This document shows positions 1-7,374 of a stretch of DNA of 64,000 bases, piece by piece. Source of the DNA: Collinsella sp. Its GTDB lineage: Bacteria; Actinomycetota; Coriobacteriia; Coriobacteriales; Coriobacteriaceae. Each line of letters starts with the position of its first letter. The stretch's first letter is position 1. The DNA is taken from contig DXMY01000007.1 in assembly GCA_019413925.1 (NCBI GenBank), positions 1 through 64,000 on the forward strand, read 5' to 3'. A model generated the notes under the pieces. The model saw nothing but the letters and a program-made list of their open reading frames with translations. It made no database searches and was not told where the DNA came from. The translations under genes and the position numbers were made by a program.

Positions 1-1
1 G

Positions 2-148
2 GGCGACGTGTTCGGCAGCAACGTCACGGCCTCGGCGGTGGCCGACAGGCTTTGCCACCATTGCGCGATGATCAAGATAACGGGACGGTCGTACCGCCTG
101 AAGGACGTATCCATCGGCGGTGAGGACGGGAAGGAGGAGGGAGCCTAG
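2..148 (+). CDS. istB: IS21-family helper ATPase IstB, C-terminal end (5' cut by window)
   Basis: The reading frame is open from base 2 to a TAG at 146-148 and encodes the last 48 residues of an IstB-type protein. IstB is the AAA+ ATPase that acts with the IstA transposase in IS21-family transposition. The motifs GDVFGSNVTASAVADRL and IKITGRSYRLKD match the conserved IstB tail (A-x-A-D-R-L and G-R-S-Y-R-x-K). The rest of the gene and istA must lie to the left of the window. About 100 bp downstream the element ends at the TGTTAGCG-type terminus at 253. The family call rests on a short piece of protein, but the motifs are characteristic. Confidence 0.8.
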   Translation, partial: GDVFGSNVTASAVADRLCHHCAMIKITGRSYRLKDVSIGGEDGKEEGA

Positions 149-159
149 ACGCCGAAAGC

Positions 160-200
160 GGCGCATCCGCGTTGGCGAATCCGGCGCATCCGCGTTGGCG
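160..200. repeat. 18-bp direct repeat inside the IS21-like right end
   Basis: GGCGCATCCGCGTTGGCG occurs at 160-177 and again at 183-200, separated by 5 bp. IS21-family elements carry repeated transposase-binding sites at their ends, so these are probably binding sites. That role is inferred from position. Confidence 0.6.
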
Positions 201-253
201 CGATTGGCGAAAATACGTTGGTGAAAATGGTGAAAAATATATTGACGCTAACA

Positions 254-869
254 CGAGGAACTCGTTGAGCCTGTCCTTCCCGTGGCCCCTGCAGGCCCAT
301 ACGACCCTCCCGCGGTCGTGGTCCACCACGACGGTCATGTACCTCTGGCCCCTCTTGTAGCTCGTCTCGTCGACGCCGATCCGGCGAAGCCCGTCGAGCC
401 TGCCGCGCCCGTCGGCCTCCTCCAGCGACGCCTCGACGCGCGCGCAGATGCCCCCGACGGTGTGCCAGTCGACGCGCGCCAGCTCGGCCAGGGCGCTGCG
501 GCACATGTGCAGCGCGAGCCACGCGACCCAGTCCTCGAAGGCCGAGGCGAACCTGCTCGAGGCGCACCTCGCCCAGGGGACGGGCGCGGTGCGCACGCCG
601 TGCTTCGGGCAGCTGGCCCTGACGGGGGCGTGCTCCAGATAGCAGCGGGCGGCGCCGAGGTCGGGCGCCCTCCAGCGCCTGGGCCCGAGCCTGTCGTAGG
701 CGGCGCAGCGCCGCCCGCACACCGGGCACCTCGGCGCGGCCCTCCTGGGCCTCACGGAGACGATTATGGAATCGCCCTCGATTCTCGCTCCCTCGATTAC
801 GGTGCGCTCGAGCCCGAGCGCCCTTTTGAGTAGACTGTTCAGCATGGCGGCGTTCCTTCGCGCGTTCAT
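254..869 (-). pseudogene. ISL3-family transposase, N-terminal two-thirds, interrupted by the IS21-like element
   Basis: The protein starts near 869 (or at the internal ATG at 845, which has a better AAGGA spacing). It has the ISL3 N-terminal zinc-binding layout CPVCGRRC followed by a second C-P-K-H block, then an HTH region (VDWHTVGGICARV) and the first catalytic region GLRRIGVDETSYKRG-x-x-Y. After G-H-G-K-D-R-L-N-E-F-L the frame runs into IS21 terminal sequence, so the rest of the DDE domain is lost from this piece. The missing 3' part should lie left of the window on the far side of the IS21-like element. A fused tail of about 60 residues continues by chance into IS21 sequence and is not native. 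Confidence 0.85.
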
Positions 870-969
870 TTTTTTCTTTGGTCGGAAAACAACGATACGC
901 GAGGCGCGCCGCCGCTGCTAGGCGGGCGCTTTTACCGGGCGGCTAACCCACACAAACCCCCGAAGAGCC
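254..969 (-). mobile_element. ISL3-family element (one end), inserted in the peptide-export ABC transporter gene
   Basis: The transposase fragment (254-869) is followed by about 70 bp of non-coding sequence and a terminal inverted repeat at 941-969. Read inward the terminus is GGCTCTTCGGGGGTTTG, which matches the GGCTCTT-type ends of ISL3 elements. Base 970 resumes ABC transporter coding sequence, so 969/970 is the insertion junction. The element is itself split by the IS21-like insertion at 253/254. Its other end and the 8-bp target duplication usual for the family are outside the window. Confidence 0.8.
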
Positions 970-2376
970 ACATTTTTCCCATCTTTTTTTATCAATTGGT
1001 TCGAAACCGCATTCCTTGAGAAACGACGCCATTAACTCATAGCTAATGCCGTATTCATGCAAATAGTCTTCAACTGTGTCGCCGGGGACGAAAGCCGTTT
1101 GCTGCATCGCAGAGAAACACTCCGACCGAACTCGGTCAAGATTGATAGCGGTCAACTTTGTGCAATCGTACTCGATATTGTCATTTGCATGCTCGTAAAA
1201 ACCCAGGAGCAGCTTTAATAGTGTGCTTTTTCCAACACCATTAGGGCCTGTAATTACATACGTTCTGCCCACGTCAAATTGAAGATTCGCCCCGCATGTT
1301 ATATCAACCAGCTCTTCATCGCGAATTAAACTGAAGTCTAAATCTAGGACCTGTATGCGGCCCACATTATTAAGCGCAAGGCAATTTCGGTAATCCCGTT
1401 TTCGCGCCTTTATTTCATTCAGCCTAGCTATTGATGCCCTCGTTTCCTGCAAAGACTGAAAGACGCCGATATAGTACTTGCCACAGCTCATCAATAGGGA
1501 ATAATAAGAATTTATCATGGTAAATTCCCCAATTGTCATAGCTCCTGTGGCTATTCTTGCTCCCGAAACCAGCAACAAAACAGCTTGAAATCCCGCCGCC
1601 GCCATACGATCGCTAGAACTTACTATACTTTGTACTTTCGCGAGTGCGAGAACTGAAGGATAGTACGCAGCATCAAACTGTTTTTCTACATGCTCGAAGC
1701 TGCTGTCATAACCGGCTAGCAGCTTAATCTCGAACGTCCGTTCGATACGTGATGCTATGGAGCTGAACAGGAACCCATCTTCCTCTTTCTTTTGAAATGA
1801 AGCGGCAAGTAGTGAGGGCTGGAGCATAAGCACCATAATGCAATACGCCCCAAGAAGCGTTATGCCGACGGTGCATATCGATAAATCGAGAGAAGCGATT
1901 AGCAGAAAAACCGCAATCATTGTAATCGCATTCATGAACAATGGAATCATGTTTATGACAACAAACGATGTTATTGAAGAGGTGTCCGAGTTTATTTTCT
2001 GAGCAGAGTACAACGGGGAAGTCGACTCTATGTCTGTAAGTGGCAAATGTTGAAAGTCTGACACGATTTCTTTTAAAAAACTGAAATACGAGAGGTTCAG
2101 GACTGACGTCTGGAGCATCTTTGCAAAGTAAGAGAAGACCGCCGAAATAATCCCCAATAATGCTATTGCAAAGGCTAAAATATAAATTGAATGCATGTCC
2201 TGACCGTAAACGAGCATATCAACAAACTGTCCGTTCAAATACGGTGACAGCGATGTCAGAGCATAGCTCACCAGAACCATGACCATCAGCATCTTTGCAC
2301 CGCGGCATGACATCGTTGTTTTGACCACATGCCAGAACAACGCGCACTCGTCTCTCCGCCATTTGAATTGCATCAT
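943..2376 (-). pseudogene. ABC transporter (fused membrane and ATP-binding domains), truncated by ISL3 insertion
   Basis: The native part is 970-2376. The start at 2376 overlaps the methyltransferase stop (TAATG); a GTG at 2388 is possible. The N-terminal region of about 320 residues has around five or six hydrophobic segments like an ABC exporter membrane domain. The nucleotide-binding domain follows, with Walker A GPNGVGKST near residue 380 and a Q-loop (QQTAFVPGDTV). The protein then runs into the ISL3 end and stops after G-S-S-G-V-C-V-G encoded by IS bases, so the LSGGQ signature, Walker B and H-loop are missing. No C39 peptidase domain precedes the membrane domain. By position it should export the product of the upstream radical SAM peptide cluster. 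The remaining coding sequence should be found beyond the nested IS elements to the left. Confidence 0.85.
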
Positions 2377-3485
2377 TATATCAACCACGCCTCTGAACAG
2401 GGCCTTTTATTTGAGTTGTCAATTATATTCAACCCTCTATCCAAAGAACTGTCCTTTCGCAGCCGTAACACATAGTAATAAACGCCTGCAGTGTGGTCAT
2501 TTCGATAGAGTTCGTAAACATCATCAATTGCCTCATCTACTGATGTCCACCTTGTTGGATTAGCCAAATACGCACTCCATGCAACACCCTCAACAAACGA
2601 AGAGCATGGATAGACCTCGTCATATCCCAGCAAAGACATCGTTCCCGACAACTCGCTGCTCATTATGTCTTGCACTATTGAGACTGCATCCAGACCGTCC
2701 TTATCAGCACAAGCCATCATTCCCACCATCAGCGCGGTGCCATCATCGCTTAAATAATCAGGGAGCTTTTCGATAATCTCGTTGCTAACTCGGCATCCAT
2801 CAAATCCCCCATCTCCGACAAAAGGATATTCAAGTCCATTGGGAATGGGGACCAGCGGAGGATTTGCAACAATATAGTCGTATTTACTATCAGGTTCGAG
2901 CTTCTCATACAAATTCCCTTGAACCGTTTTTATCGCACCGTCCAGACCATTCAACTTGGAATTAAGCATGTTAGTCACACAAGTTTCGGCGTTTATCTCC
3001 ACCGATGTAACCGTCATGCCACCCGCTGCCATGATCAGCGACTGAATCCCAGAGCCCGCACACAAATCAAGCCCCTTCTTCCCGAGCTGAGGAGATAGCC
3101 GCCTGGCAAGTCCTAATGAATCTGGGCCGAAATATCTTTTAGGGTTTGGCTGCGGAGCATCCGCGACAATCCAGACACCTCTATATCGATTTAAAACCAG
3201 ACCCGCTGAGTGGACAATCCCGTCCTCTAAAACAACGATGCCAGCGTCCACTAATAGTTTAATCAGCTCAATAAATGGCTTCATTTCAGCTTGCGCTACA
3301 GACTCTCCAAGATACAGAAGCCTCACTAGTCCGCGATATTCTTGGTTTATTTTACCCGATGCAAATAAGTGCTCAACAACATAAAACCTATCCCCCGCCA
3401 CGGATATGCCCTCGAGTAAATCTGTTAAGCCAACCCTATCAAATTCTTTTGACAATCGACTGTATTGGTCCATTTTGTCGTCCAT
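2376..3485 (-). CDS. Class I SAM-dependent methyltransferase in the radical SAM peptide cluster
   Basis: This 369-residue protein has an N-terminal all-helical or winged-helix-like part (residues 1-125) and a Rossmann methyltransferase core. The SAM-binding glycine motif LDLCAGSGIQSL lies near residue 140, an acidic motif II (TSVEINAET) follows, and the catalytic-type NPPL motif (YIVANPPLVPIPNG) lies near residue 210. An NPP[Y/F/L] motif is known from enzymes that methylate planar nitrogens in nucleic acid bases or Gln side chains (PrmC, RsmC, N6-MTases), so N-methylation is an inference. It starts 14 bp after the small membrane protein with a GGAAGCGGG site and overlaps the ABC gene start, so it belongs to the operon. 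The substrate could be the peptide or a cellular target. Confidence 0.75.
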   Translation of the reverse strand: MDDKMDQYSRLSKEFDRVGLTDLLEGISVAGDRFYVVEHLFASGKINQEYRGLVRLLYLGESVAQAEMKPFIELIKLLVDAGIVVLEDGIVHSAGLVLNRYRGVWIVADAPQPNPKRYFGPDSLGLARRLSPQLGKKGLDLCAGSGIQSLIMAAGGMTVTSVEINAETCVTNMLNSKLNGLDGAIKTVQGNLYEKLEPDSKYDYIVANPPLVPIPNGLEYPFVGDGGFDGCRVSNEIIEKLPDYLSDDGTALMVGMMACADKDGLDAVSIVQDIMSSELSGTMSLLGYDEVYPCSSFVEGVAWSAYLANPTRWTSVDEAIDDVYELYRNDHTAGVYYYVLRLRKDSSLDRGLNIIDNSNKRPCSEAWLI

Positions 3486-3499
3486 CCCGCTTCCGCTGG

Positions 3500-3820
3500 C
3501 TATCGCCTCATAAACACAAACCTAACTAGCCGCACGAACGACAAAGAGGCCAAGCTGAACAGAAGTAGAAACAAAACTTCAAAAACACTGGTATTCCAAT
3601 CGCGTACCCATCCCTCTACCGCCAACAAAAAAAACAGCAGCCCCATCCATAACGTCACAGAAGAAATCAACTTTGCGTAAGGGCGTATATCAATCCCGCT
3701 CTCCCTTTTTGTGACATCATATCCAGCAATTGAGCAGAGCCATCTTCCTCTTCTGTATTGGATTGAAAGGATAATCAGGGCAATCGAAGTCATCAAGCAG
3801 ACAGCATCCCCTGTTTCCAT
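3500..3820 (-). CDS. Small membrane protein, possibly DUF3784-like; candidate immunity protein
   Basis: This is a 106-residue protein with three hydrophobic segments (about residues 5-20, 47-68 and 78-100). Between the first and second is the motif W-L-C-S-I-A-G-Y-D-V-T-K-R, resembling the cytoplasmic W-x-I-A-G-Y-[ND] motif of DUF3784/SdpI-like small membrane proteins. A clear AAAGGAAG site lies upstream of the ATG. It sits between the peptide gene and the methyltransferase gene in the same operon. Small membrane proteins beside peptide precursors often give self-protection, but here immunity is an inference from position only. Confidence 0.55.
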   Translation of the reverse strand: METGDAVCLMTSIALIILSIQYRRGRWLCSIAGYDVTKRESGIDIRPYAKLISSVTLWMGLLFFLLAVEGWVRDWNTSVFEVLFLLLFSLASLSFVRLVRFVFMRR

Positions 3821-3881
3821 AGAACTTCCTTTGCTTTCCGTCCTTGTTACGCATTCACAATCGAATCAAACCAGGTGTGAA

Positions 3882-4082
3882 TTACTCGATAGCAACCGCC
3901 TTCGTATAAACCATAGCCGCTGCAGCAGCATTAACGACTGCGCCGTAGTTAACACCAACTACGATGTCATAAACTGCAACTGCCCAAACTGCAGCCGGGA
4001 ATATAGCAACTCCCACCGCTGGCTCCGGATCTTGACTGCCACCATTTAAGTTAACTGGACCAACCCGCGGATCAAAATCCAT
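3882..4082 (-). CDS. Candidate RiPP precursor peptide, 66 residues, Ala/Val-rich, no cysteine
   Basis: The ATG at 4082 follows a good AGAAAGAAGG site. Residues 1-22 (acidic, with an N-G-G-S at 13-16) could be the leader. Residues 23-66 are strongly hydrophobic, almost all Ala, Val, Ile and Gly with spaced aromatics: F28, W33, Y38, Y46 and Y59. The first three aromatics are exactly five residues apart. Asn occurs at 45 and 51, Asp at 39 and a five-alanine run at 52-56. There is no Cys, so thioether (sacti/ranthi) chemistry is excluded. It lies between the PqqD-domain gene and the membrane protein gene on the same strand. The precursor role is inferred from size, composition and neighbours; alternatives are a leaderless or circular hydrophobic bacteriocin. 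I do not recognise the sequence family. Confidence 0.65.
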   Translation of the reverse strand: MDFDPRVGPVNLNGGSQDPEPAVGVAIFPAAVWAVAVYDIVVGVNYGAVVNAAAAAMVYTKAVAIE

Positions 4083-4120
4083 TTTTTACCTTCTTTCTAA
4101 CTTGGCAATAGTCTCCAAAA

Positions 4121-4921
4121 CTACAGATCAATCTGCAATTCTCTAATCTCCATATCACCTTCCATTAACTCATTAGGTATCACTCCCTTCAAGAGAGTGG
4201 GCGGCAAAAGACACCGATCTGTTTCGCTCACCGAATAGATCAGGTAATTCAGATCTCGCATTCCATCACTTTTCAAACCCTCTTGAGTCGTTTCGCTCTT
4301 AAAAACAAGCTCAAAGACCGACATGTAGTCTCGAATTCCCTGCCATTGCTGCAAGTTCGGAATTACGCCAAATATTGAATATAGGAAGTAGGCATCTTCA
4401 ACAATCGTTCTTACAAAAGCAATTTGCGTCATACACTCTTGCTGGTTGTCCTGAAGCTCCAATACGACTGATGATGAGCCGAAGTTATCCGAGATGTCAT
4501 TGACCGTTTGAACTATAGACTCATCAACAATCGGAGACAGATACGAACATCTCAGTGGAGCGGCTTTCGCGTAGTAGGGAATATACATGATATTGTTACG
4601 CTGATACAGAAATCTAGGTGCAAGATCGTCTAAATCGCCCTCGAGAAATAAGCCTGTTTTCCATATTTTCAAAATTGTATTTAGAACTTTATCGGCAACG
4701 ATTGACCTATCGCTGCCGGACAACTTCTTATTGGCGCAAATTTCGTTAGCGATATCTTTAATGCACCGTCCTCCATCTATCAAATTAACGATAGCGAGCG
4801 CATCTTCATTGAGACGAATATAGTAGCTGTTCGCGGTCAAAACGCTACCGGTCTGAGTGTGCCTTACGCGTACGGCATACCGCATTCTCGGAACAGCACC
4901 CAGCATCTCTCTTTTCTTCAT
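4121..4921 (-). CDS. PqqD-domain (RRE) protein of the radical SAM peptide cluster
   Basis: This 266-residue protein has a PqqD-like fold near residues 15-95: Y-Y-I-R-L-N-E-D-A-L-A-I-V-N-L-I-D, then G-R-C-I-K-D-I-A-N-E-I and a helical segment ending G-L-F-L. PqqD domains act as RiPP recognition elements that bind the precursor leader and present it to the radical SAM enzyme. The remaining 170 residues are not recognised and have no transmembrane segment. The gene starts six bases after the GNAT-like gene (TAAGGAAAT then ATG) and ends 38 bp before the precursor gene. The C-terminal part may be an additional modification or docking domain; this is open. Confidence 0.75.
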   Translation of the reverse strand: MKKREMLGAVPRMRYAVRVRHTQTGSVLTANSYYIRLNEDALAIVNLIDGGRCIKDIANEICANKKLSGSDRSIVADKVLNTILKIWKTGLFLEGDLDDLAPRFLYQRNNIMYIPYYAKAAPLRCSYLSPIVDESIVQTVNDISDNFGSSSVVLELQDNQQECMTQIAFVRTIVEDAYFLYSIFGVIPNLQQWQGIRDYMSVFELVFKSETTQEGLKSDGMRDLNYLIYSVSETDRCLLPPTLLKGVIPNELMEGDMEIRELQIDL

Positions 4922-4927
4922 ATTTCC

Positions 4928-5410
4928 TTACCCTACCTCTAGGAAATAGTAATTCATGATTCCGTTCGCAAGTTCTACCGACACCGACCGTTTAAACCCA
5001 AACTGCTCGAGCCCAGATTCGCAGCCATCCTCAGTGATAGCGGCTACTCGACATGGCGTTTCCGAACCTTCCCAGCTCAACTCCGTAATTTGAATCCCCC
5101 TTTCCAATATAAATAAAACCAAACTGCTAGACCTGCCTCTTAGTGCAGCGCCCTTAGCCGTAATCAGCATTCCGCAAGGTTCGATGGAATCAGCCCTGAT
5201 CAGGCAAACCTGATAACGCCCATCGAATAGAGTCTGCCTAATTAGACGTCCTCTCATCTTTCCATTTTGTATAGTTGAGAATGGGTCAAGCACGACATAT
5301 TGATCCATGCTTTCATTGGCTCTATAAACAAAAGACAAAACCTCTTTGCAGTCGCTCTCTTTAGCCCTAACTGCTTTTACGCAACTTACCCCCGTGCACA
5401 CGTGCAGCAT
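4928..5410 (-). CDS. GNAT-like protein (probable N-acyltransferase fold) in the peptide cluster
   Basis: The 160-residue product has an alpha/beta layout resembling GNAT acetyltransferases. It begins with V-x-A-K-E-S-D-C-K-E-V-L, has a central P-C-G-M-L-I strand, and ends with E-S-G-L-E-Q-F-G-F-K-R followed by a final strand; the G-F near the end is typical of the family. The acetyl-CoA pyrophosphate loop (Q/R-x-x-G-x-G/A) is not clear, so the enzyme may be divergent or inactive. The ATG at 5410 lies 44 bp inside the end of the radical SAM gene; a GTG at 5401 is an alternative. Such an overlap suggests translational coupling. It could acylate the mature peptide or an intermediate, which is inference. 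Confidence 0.45.
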   Translation of the reverse strand: MLHVCTGVSCVKAVRAKESDCKEVLSFVYRANESMDQYVVLDPFSTIQNGKMRGRLIRQTLFDGRYQVCLIRADSIEPCGMLITAKGAALRGRSSSLVLFILERGIQITELSWEGSETPCRVAAITEDGCESGLEQFGFKRSVSVELANGIMNYYFLEVG

Positions 5411-6374
5411 CCTCCAATTCTTGAGATATATCTATGTTCCTTTCTTTGAAAAGAACGGGAAGCCCCTGTTGGATACTTGTGAAGTCCGAAAGCTCCTCTA
5501 TACGAGCTAGGCACTTCTCGACAATTGGGTGCCGTAACGCATATCTATCTATTTCGAGATCAATATAGTCCCGCAGAGTATTTCGATTTAGATTCCAAAT
5601 GGTAATCGGCAGGTAAGGAGACACCGAGAGCTCCCCATACGCATTGACGCATATTTGCGGAATTCTCCCTGTCTCCCTATACATATACAAATGGTCTACG
5701 GGGTCACCCCAGGTAATCTGCATTTGAGAAACGGCATTGCGCGCGCTCAAATATGCAGCAAGCGCATCATTTTGCTCGGGCGTTAGGCACAGATCCTTAT
5801 AATTCAGCTCACCTCGTCCGAGCGGCATCAAAGGCTGTGCTCTAAAATCACTTACACCTTCTTTTTCACAAAAACTAATTATTGAAGGGTATTCCCTTAT
5901 ATTCCTAGCATGGGGAAGAGAAGCAACTGCGACCCTTATTCCGTGTCTTCGTGCGATCTTAATCGCATCCAGTACTCGATGAAGCTTACCGTTACTCAAC
6001 CTCACATGGTCATAAGACGCATCTGAAAGCCCATCGAGACTAAACTGCACTAAATCCAGTCCATCTCTTTTTAGGGCGTCAGCAATTTCATCTGTCCAAA
6101 GAATGCCATTGCTGACCATTGACACGAGAGTGCCTCGATTAAGCTCCTTAACTAACCTCACGGCGCGACGAATCAAATCAAACCTAAGAATGGGCTCTCC
6201 GCCACAAATGCAAATCGACGAAAGATCAATCAAGGCAAGCTGTCGAAAAACGCTGATTAGTTCGTCATCATTCATTTCCTCATAGGCACATTCCCCGCCG
6301 AAATCAAAACAATGCCGACATCGCAAATTGCATCGATAGGTCACATCAACTGAGGCCGAGCTAAGATAATTCAT
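5367..6374 (-). CDS. Radical SAM peptide maturase with a shortened SPASM-like tail
   Basis: This is a 335-residue radical SAM enzyme. The [4Fe-4S]-binding motif CNLRCRHC (C-x3-C-x2-C) is at about residues 15-22, followed by the GGEP motif (ICICGGEPILR), an S-N-G strand (MVSNGIL) and a QFSLDG strand. After the barrel, near residue 240, comes I-C-V-N-A-Y-G-E-L followed by S-P-Y-L-P-I and a W-N-L-N-x-x-T-L-x-D-Y segment. This matches the start of a SPASM-type domain, but the later cysteine cluster is absent, so at most a reduced auxiliary site remains. Such enzymes form C-C, C-O or epimerised residues in ribosomal peptides, and with a Cys-free precursor carbon-based linkage or epimerisation is most likely. 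The start has an AGAGGGCGG site and this is the first gene of the operon. Confidence 0.85.
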   Translation of the reverse strand: MNYLSSASVDVTYRCNLRCRHCFDFGGECAYEEMNDDELISVFRQLALIDLSSICICGGEPILRFDLIRRAVRLVKELNRGTLVSMVSNGILWTDEIADALKRDGLDLVQFSLDGLSDASYDHVRLSNGKLHRVLDAIKIARRHGIRVAVASLPHARNIREYPSIISFCEKEGVSDFRAQPLMPLGRGELNYKDLCLTPEQNDALAAYLSARNAVSQMQITWGDPVDHLYMYRETGRIPQICVNAYGELSVSPYLPITIWNLNRNTLRDYIDLEIDRYALRHPIVEKCLARIEELSDFTSIQQGLPVLFKERNIDISQELEDAARVHGGKLRKSS

Positions 6375-6657
6375 ATAGAATCCGCCCTCTTTCGTGCTTA
6401 CAAAATACTTAATTGCAATTATGGACCTAGCAATTCTCGTTTATTTCTAATTATTTGTAATGAATATGTAATGGATTCAAAAGCTGTAAGTTTGAGTCCT
6501 ACATATTAAAGACATTGACGACTTCCTCGGACCTAAAGTAGATGGCAGATTCCCCAATCATGGAAACCGTTATATAAGCCCACTCTAAAACTCAATTTGT
6601 TTTTATTATAGGACAATCTTTCGCCTCATCTTTGTCTGTTTAAAGAAAAAGGACGAT
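6375..6657. promoter_or_regulatory. AT-rich control region of the radical SAM peptide operon
   Basis: This 283-bp AT-rich stretch holds the 5' end of the minus-strand operon and may also serve the short plus-strand ORF at 6658. On the minus strand several TTGAAT/TTGCTA and TACAAA/AAGTAT-like hexamers occur, but none has consensus spacing, so I do not assign a start point. No convincing inverted-repeat operator was seen. Confidence 0.35.
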
Positions 6658-6726
6658 ATGAAAGAAATCGGAGAATTTGTACCCTTTGGCTTGCTCTTTT
6701 ACAAACGTATTCCCAATACGTTTTAA
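6658..6726 (+). CDS. Possible 22-residue peptide divergent from the peptide operon
   Basis: The ATG at 6658 follows AAAGAAAAAGGACGAT, a good ribosome site, and the frame ends with TAA at 6724. The product begins MKEIGEFVPFG and ends with two basic residues followed by PNTF. It is hydrophobic in the middle (PFGLLFY). It could be a signalling or regulatory peptide, or the first codons of a gene cut off when the adjacent IS30-like debris arrived. No homology is known to me. Confidence 0.3.
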   Translation: MKEIGEFVPFGLLFYKRIPNTF

Positions 6727-7087
6727 ACATGCGGCACTCGCCTTAAGGTCGAAATATAAACGGGGCGAGGCCGGACTACGTCACATACCGCAGGACGGGG
6801 GGCACAGATCAGATTCACCTATCATGAATTCATCTGCGCGATAAAACTGTGCATGCAAATTTACCGCACTATGAACTACATCGTGCAGGACATGAAGGAG
6901 TCGACGACCCGCTAGCTTTACCCGCTTGAAAACACCCGCAAGCGACGGCAGCGTGAAAAGCAATTGGCCTCCGGGGAAACCTCTGCGGAGTTCTCGATCT
7001 CCGTATTTGTCGAATTGCCAGTTCTGCCACGCCGTCCACTTCCTGCCCGCCGAGGTCATTCCTCAAGCCGTACAGCAGCCCGCCTTC

Positions 7088-7204
7088 TAAGACCTCAGAG
7101 TTCGCCATCGAAGGCGACCTGCCCAGACTCCTCACAATCGGCTTGCATGAGGCCCCGCGCTCCAACATCCTCTGGACCGTGTCCCTCTCGTACCTGGTGA
7201 GCGA
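7088..7204 (-). pseudogene. Decayed IS30-like transposase fragment (N-terminal HTH)
   Basis: The minus-strand translation contains SLTRYERDTVQRMLERG followed by I-V-R-S-L-G-R-S-P-S-M-A-N-S-E-V. This parallels the IS30-family N-terminus (L-T-x-E-E-R-x-x-I-x-x-L-L-x-x-G ... I-A-x-x-L-G-R-S-P-S-T-V-S-R-E-[IV]). No catalytic DDE region follows, and the reading frame breaks into unrelated sequence on both sides. The surrounding 6780-7350 region has no intact gene and reads as IS debris between the peptide island and the core genes. Confidence 0.5.
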
Positions 7205-7374
7205 GCCCGCCGTTGGCTCTCGGGGCCGGCTTCCCGGTCCCGAGAAACACTCGGATGAAGCTACCGATCGAGACGGGGCGCATGATGGGCAGTCGCTGGA
7301 ATCGCGCCCCACGCCATCTGCCCTCTCGTGCGATAATCCTCCGCAGAAGTCACCGACAGCAGAGGGAGTTTGTG

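Larger units (their letters stand above)
1..253 (+). mobile_element. Right end of an IS21-like element, inserted into an ISL3 transposase gene
   Basis: After the istB stop come a duplicated 18-bp block (160-177 and 183-200) and an AT-rich end. Read inward from 253, the end begins TGTTAGCGTCAATATA; a 5'-TG terminus and multiple terminal subrepeats are typical of IS21-family ends. At base 254 the sequence switches abruptly to coding sequence for an ISL3-type transposase, which places the junction. The left end and target duplication are outside the window. Confidence 0.7.

Noticed and set aside
3882..4082. Peptide as a sactipeptide or other thioether RiPP
   Set aside because: The peptide contains no cysteine.
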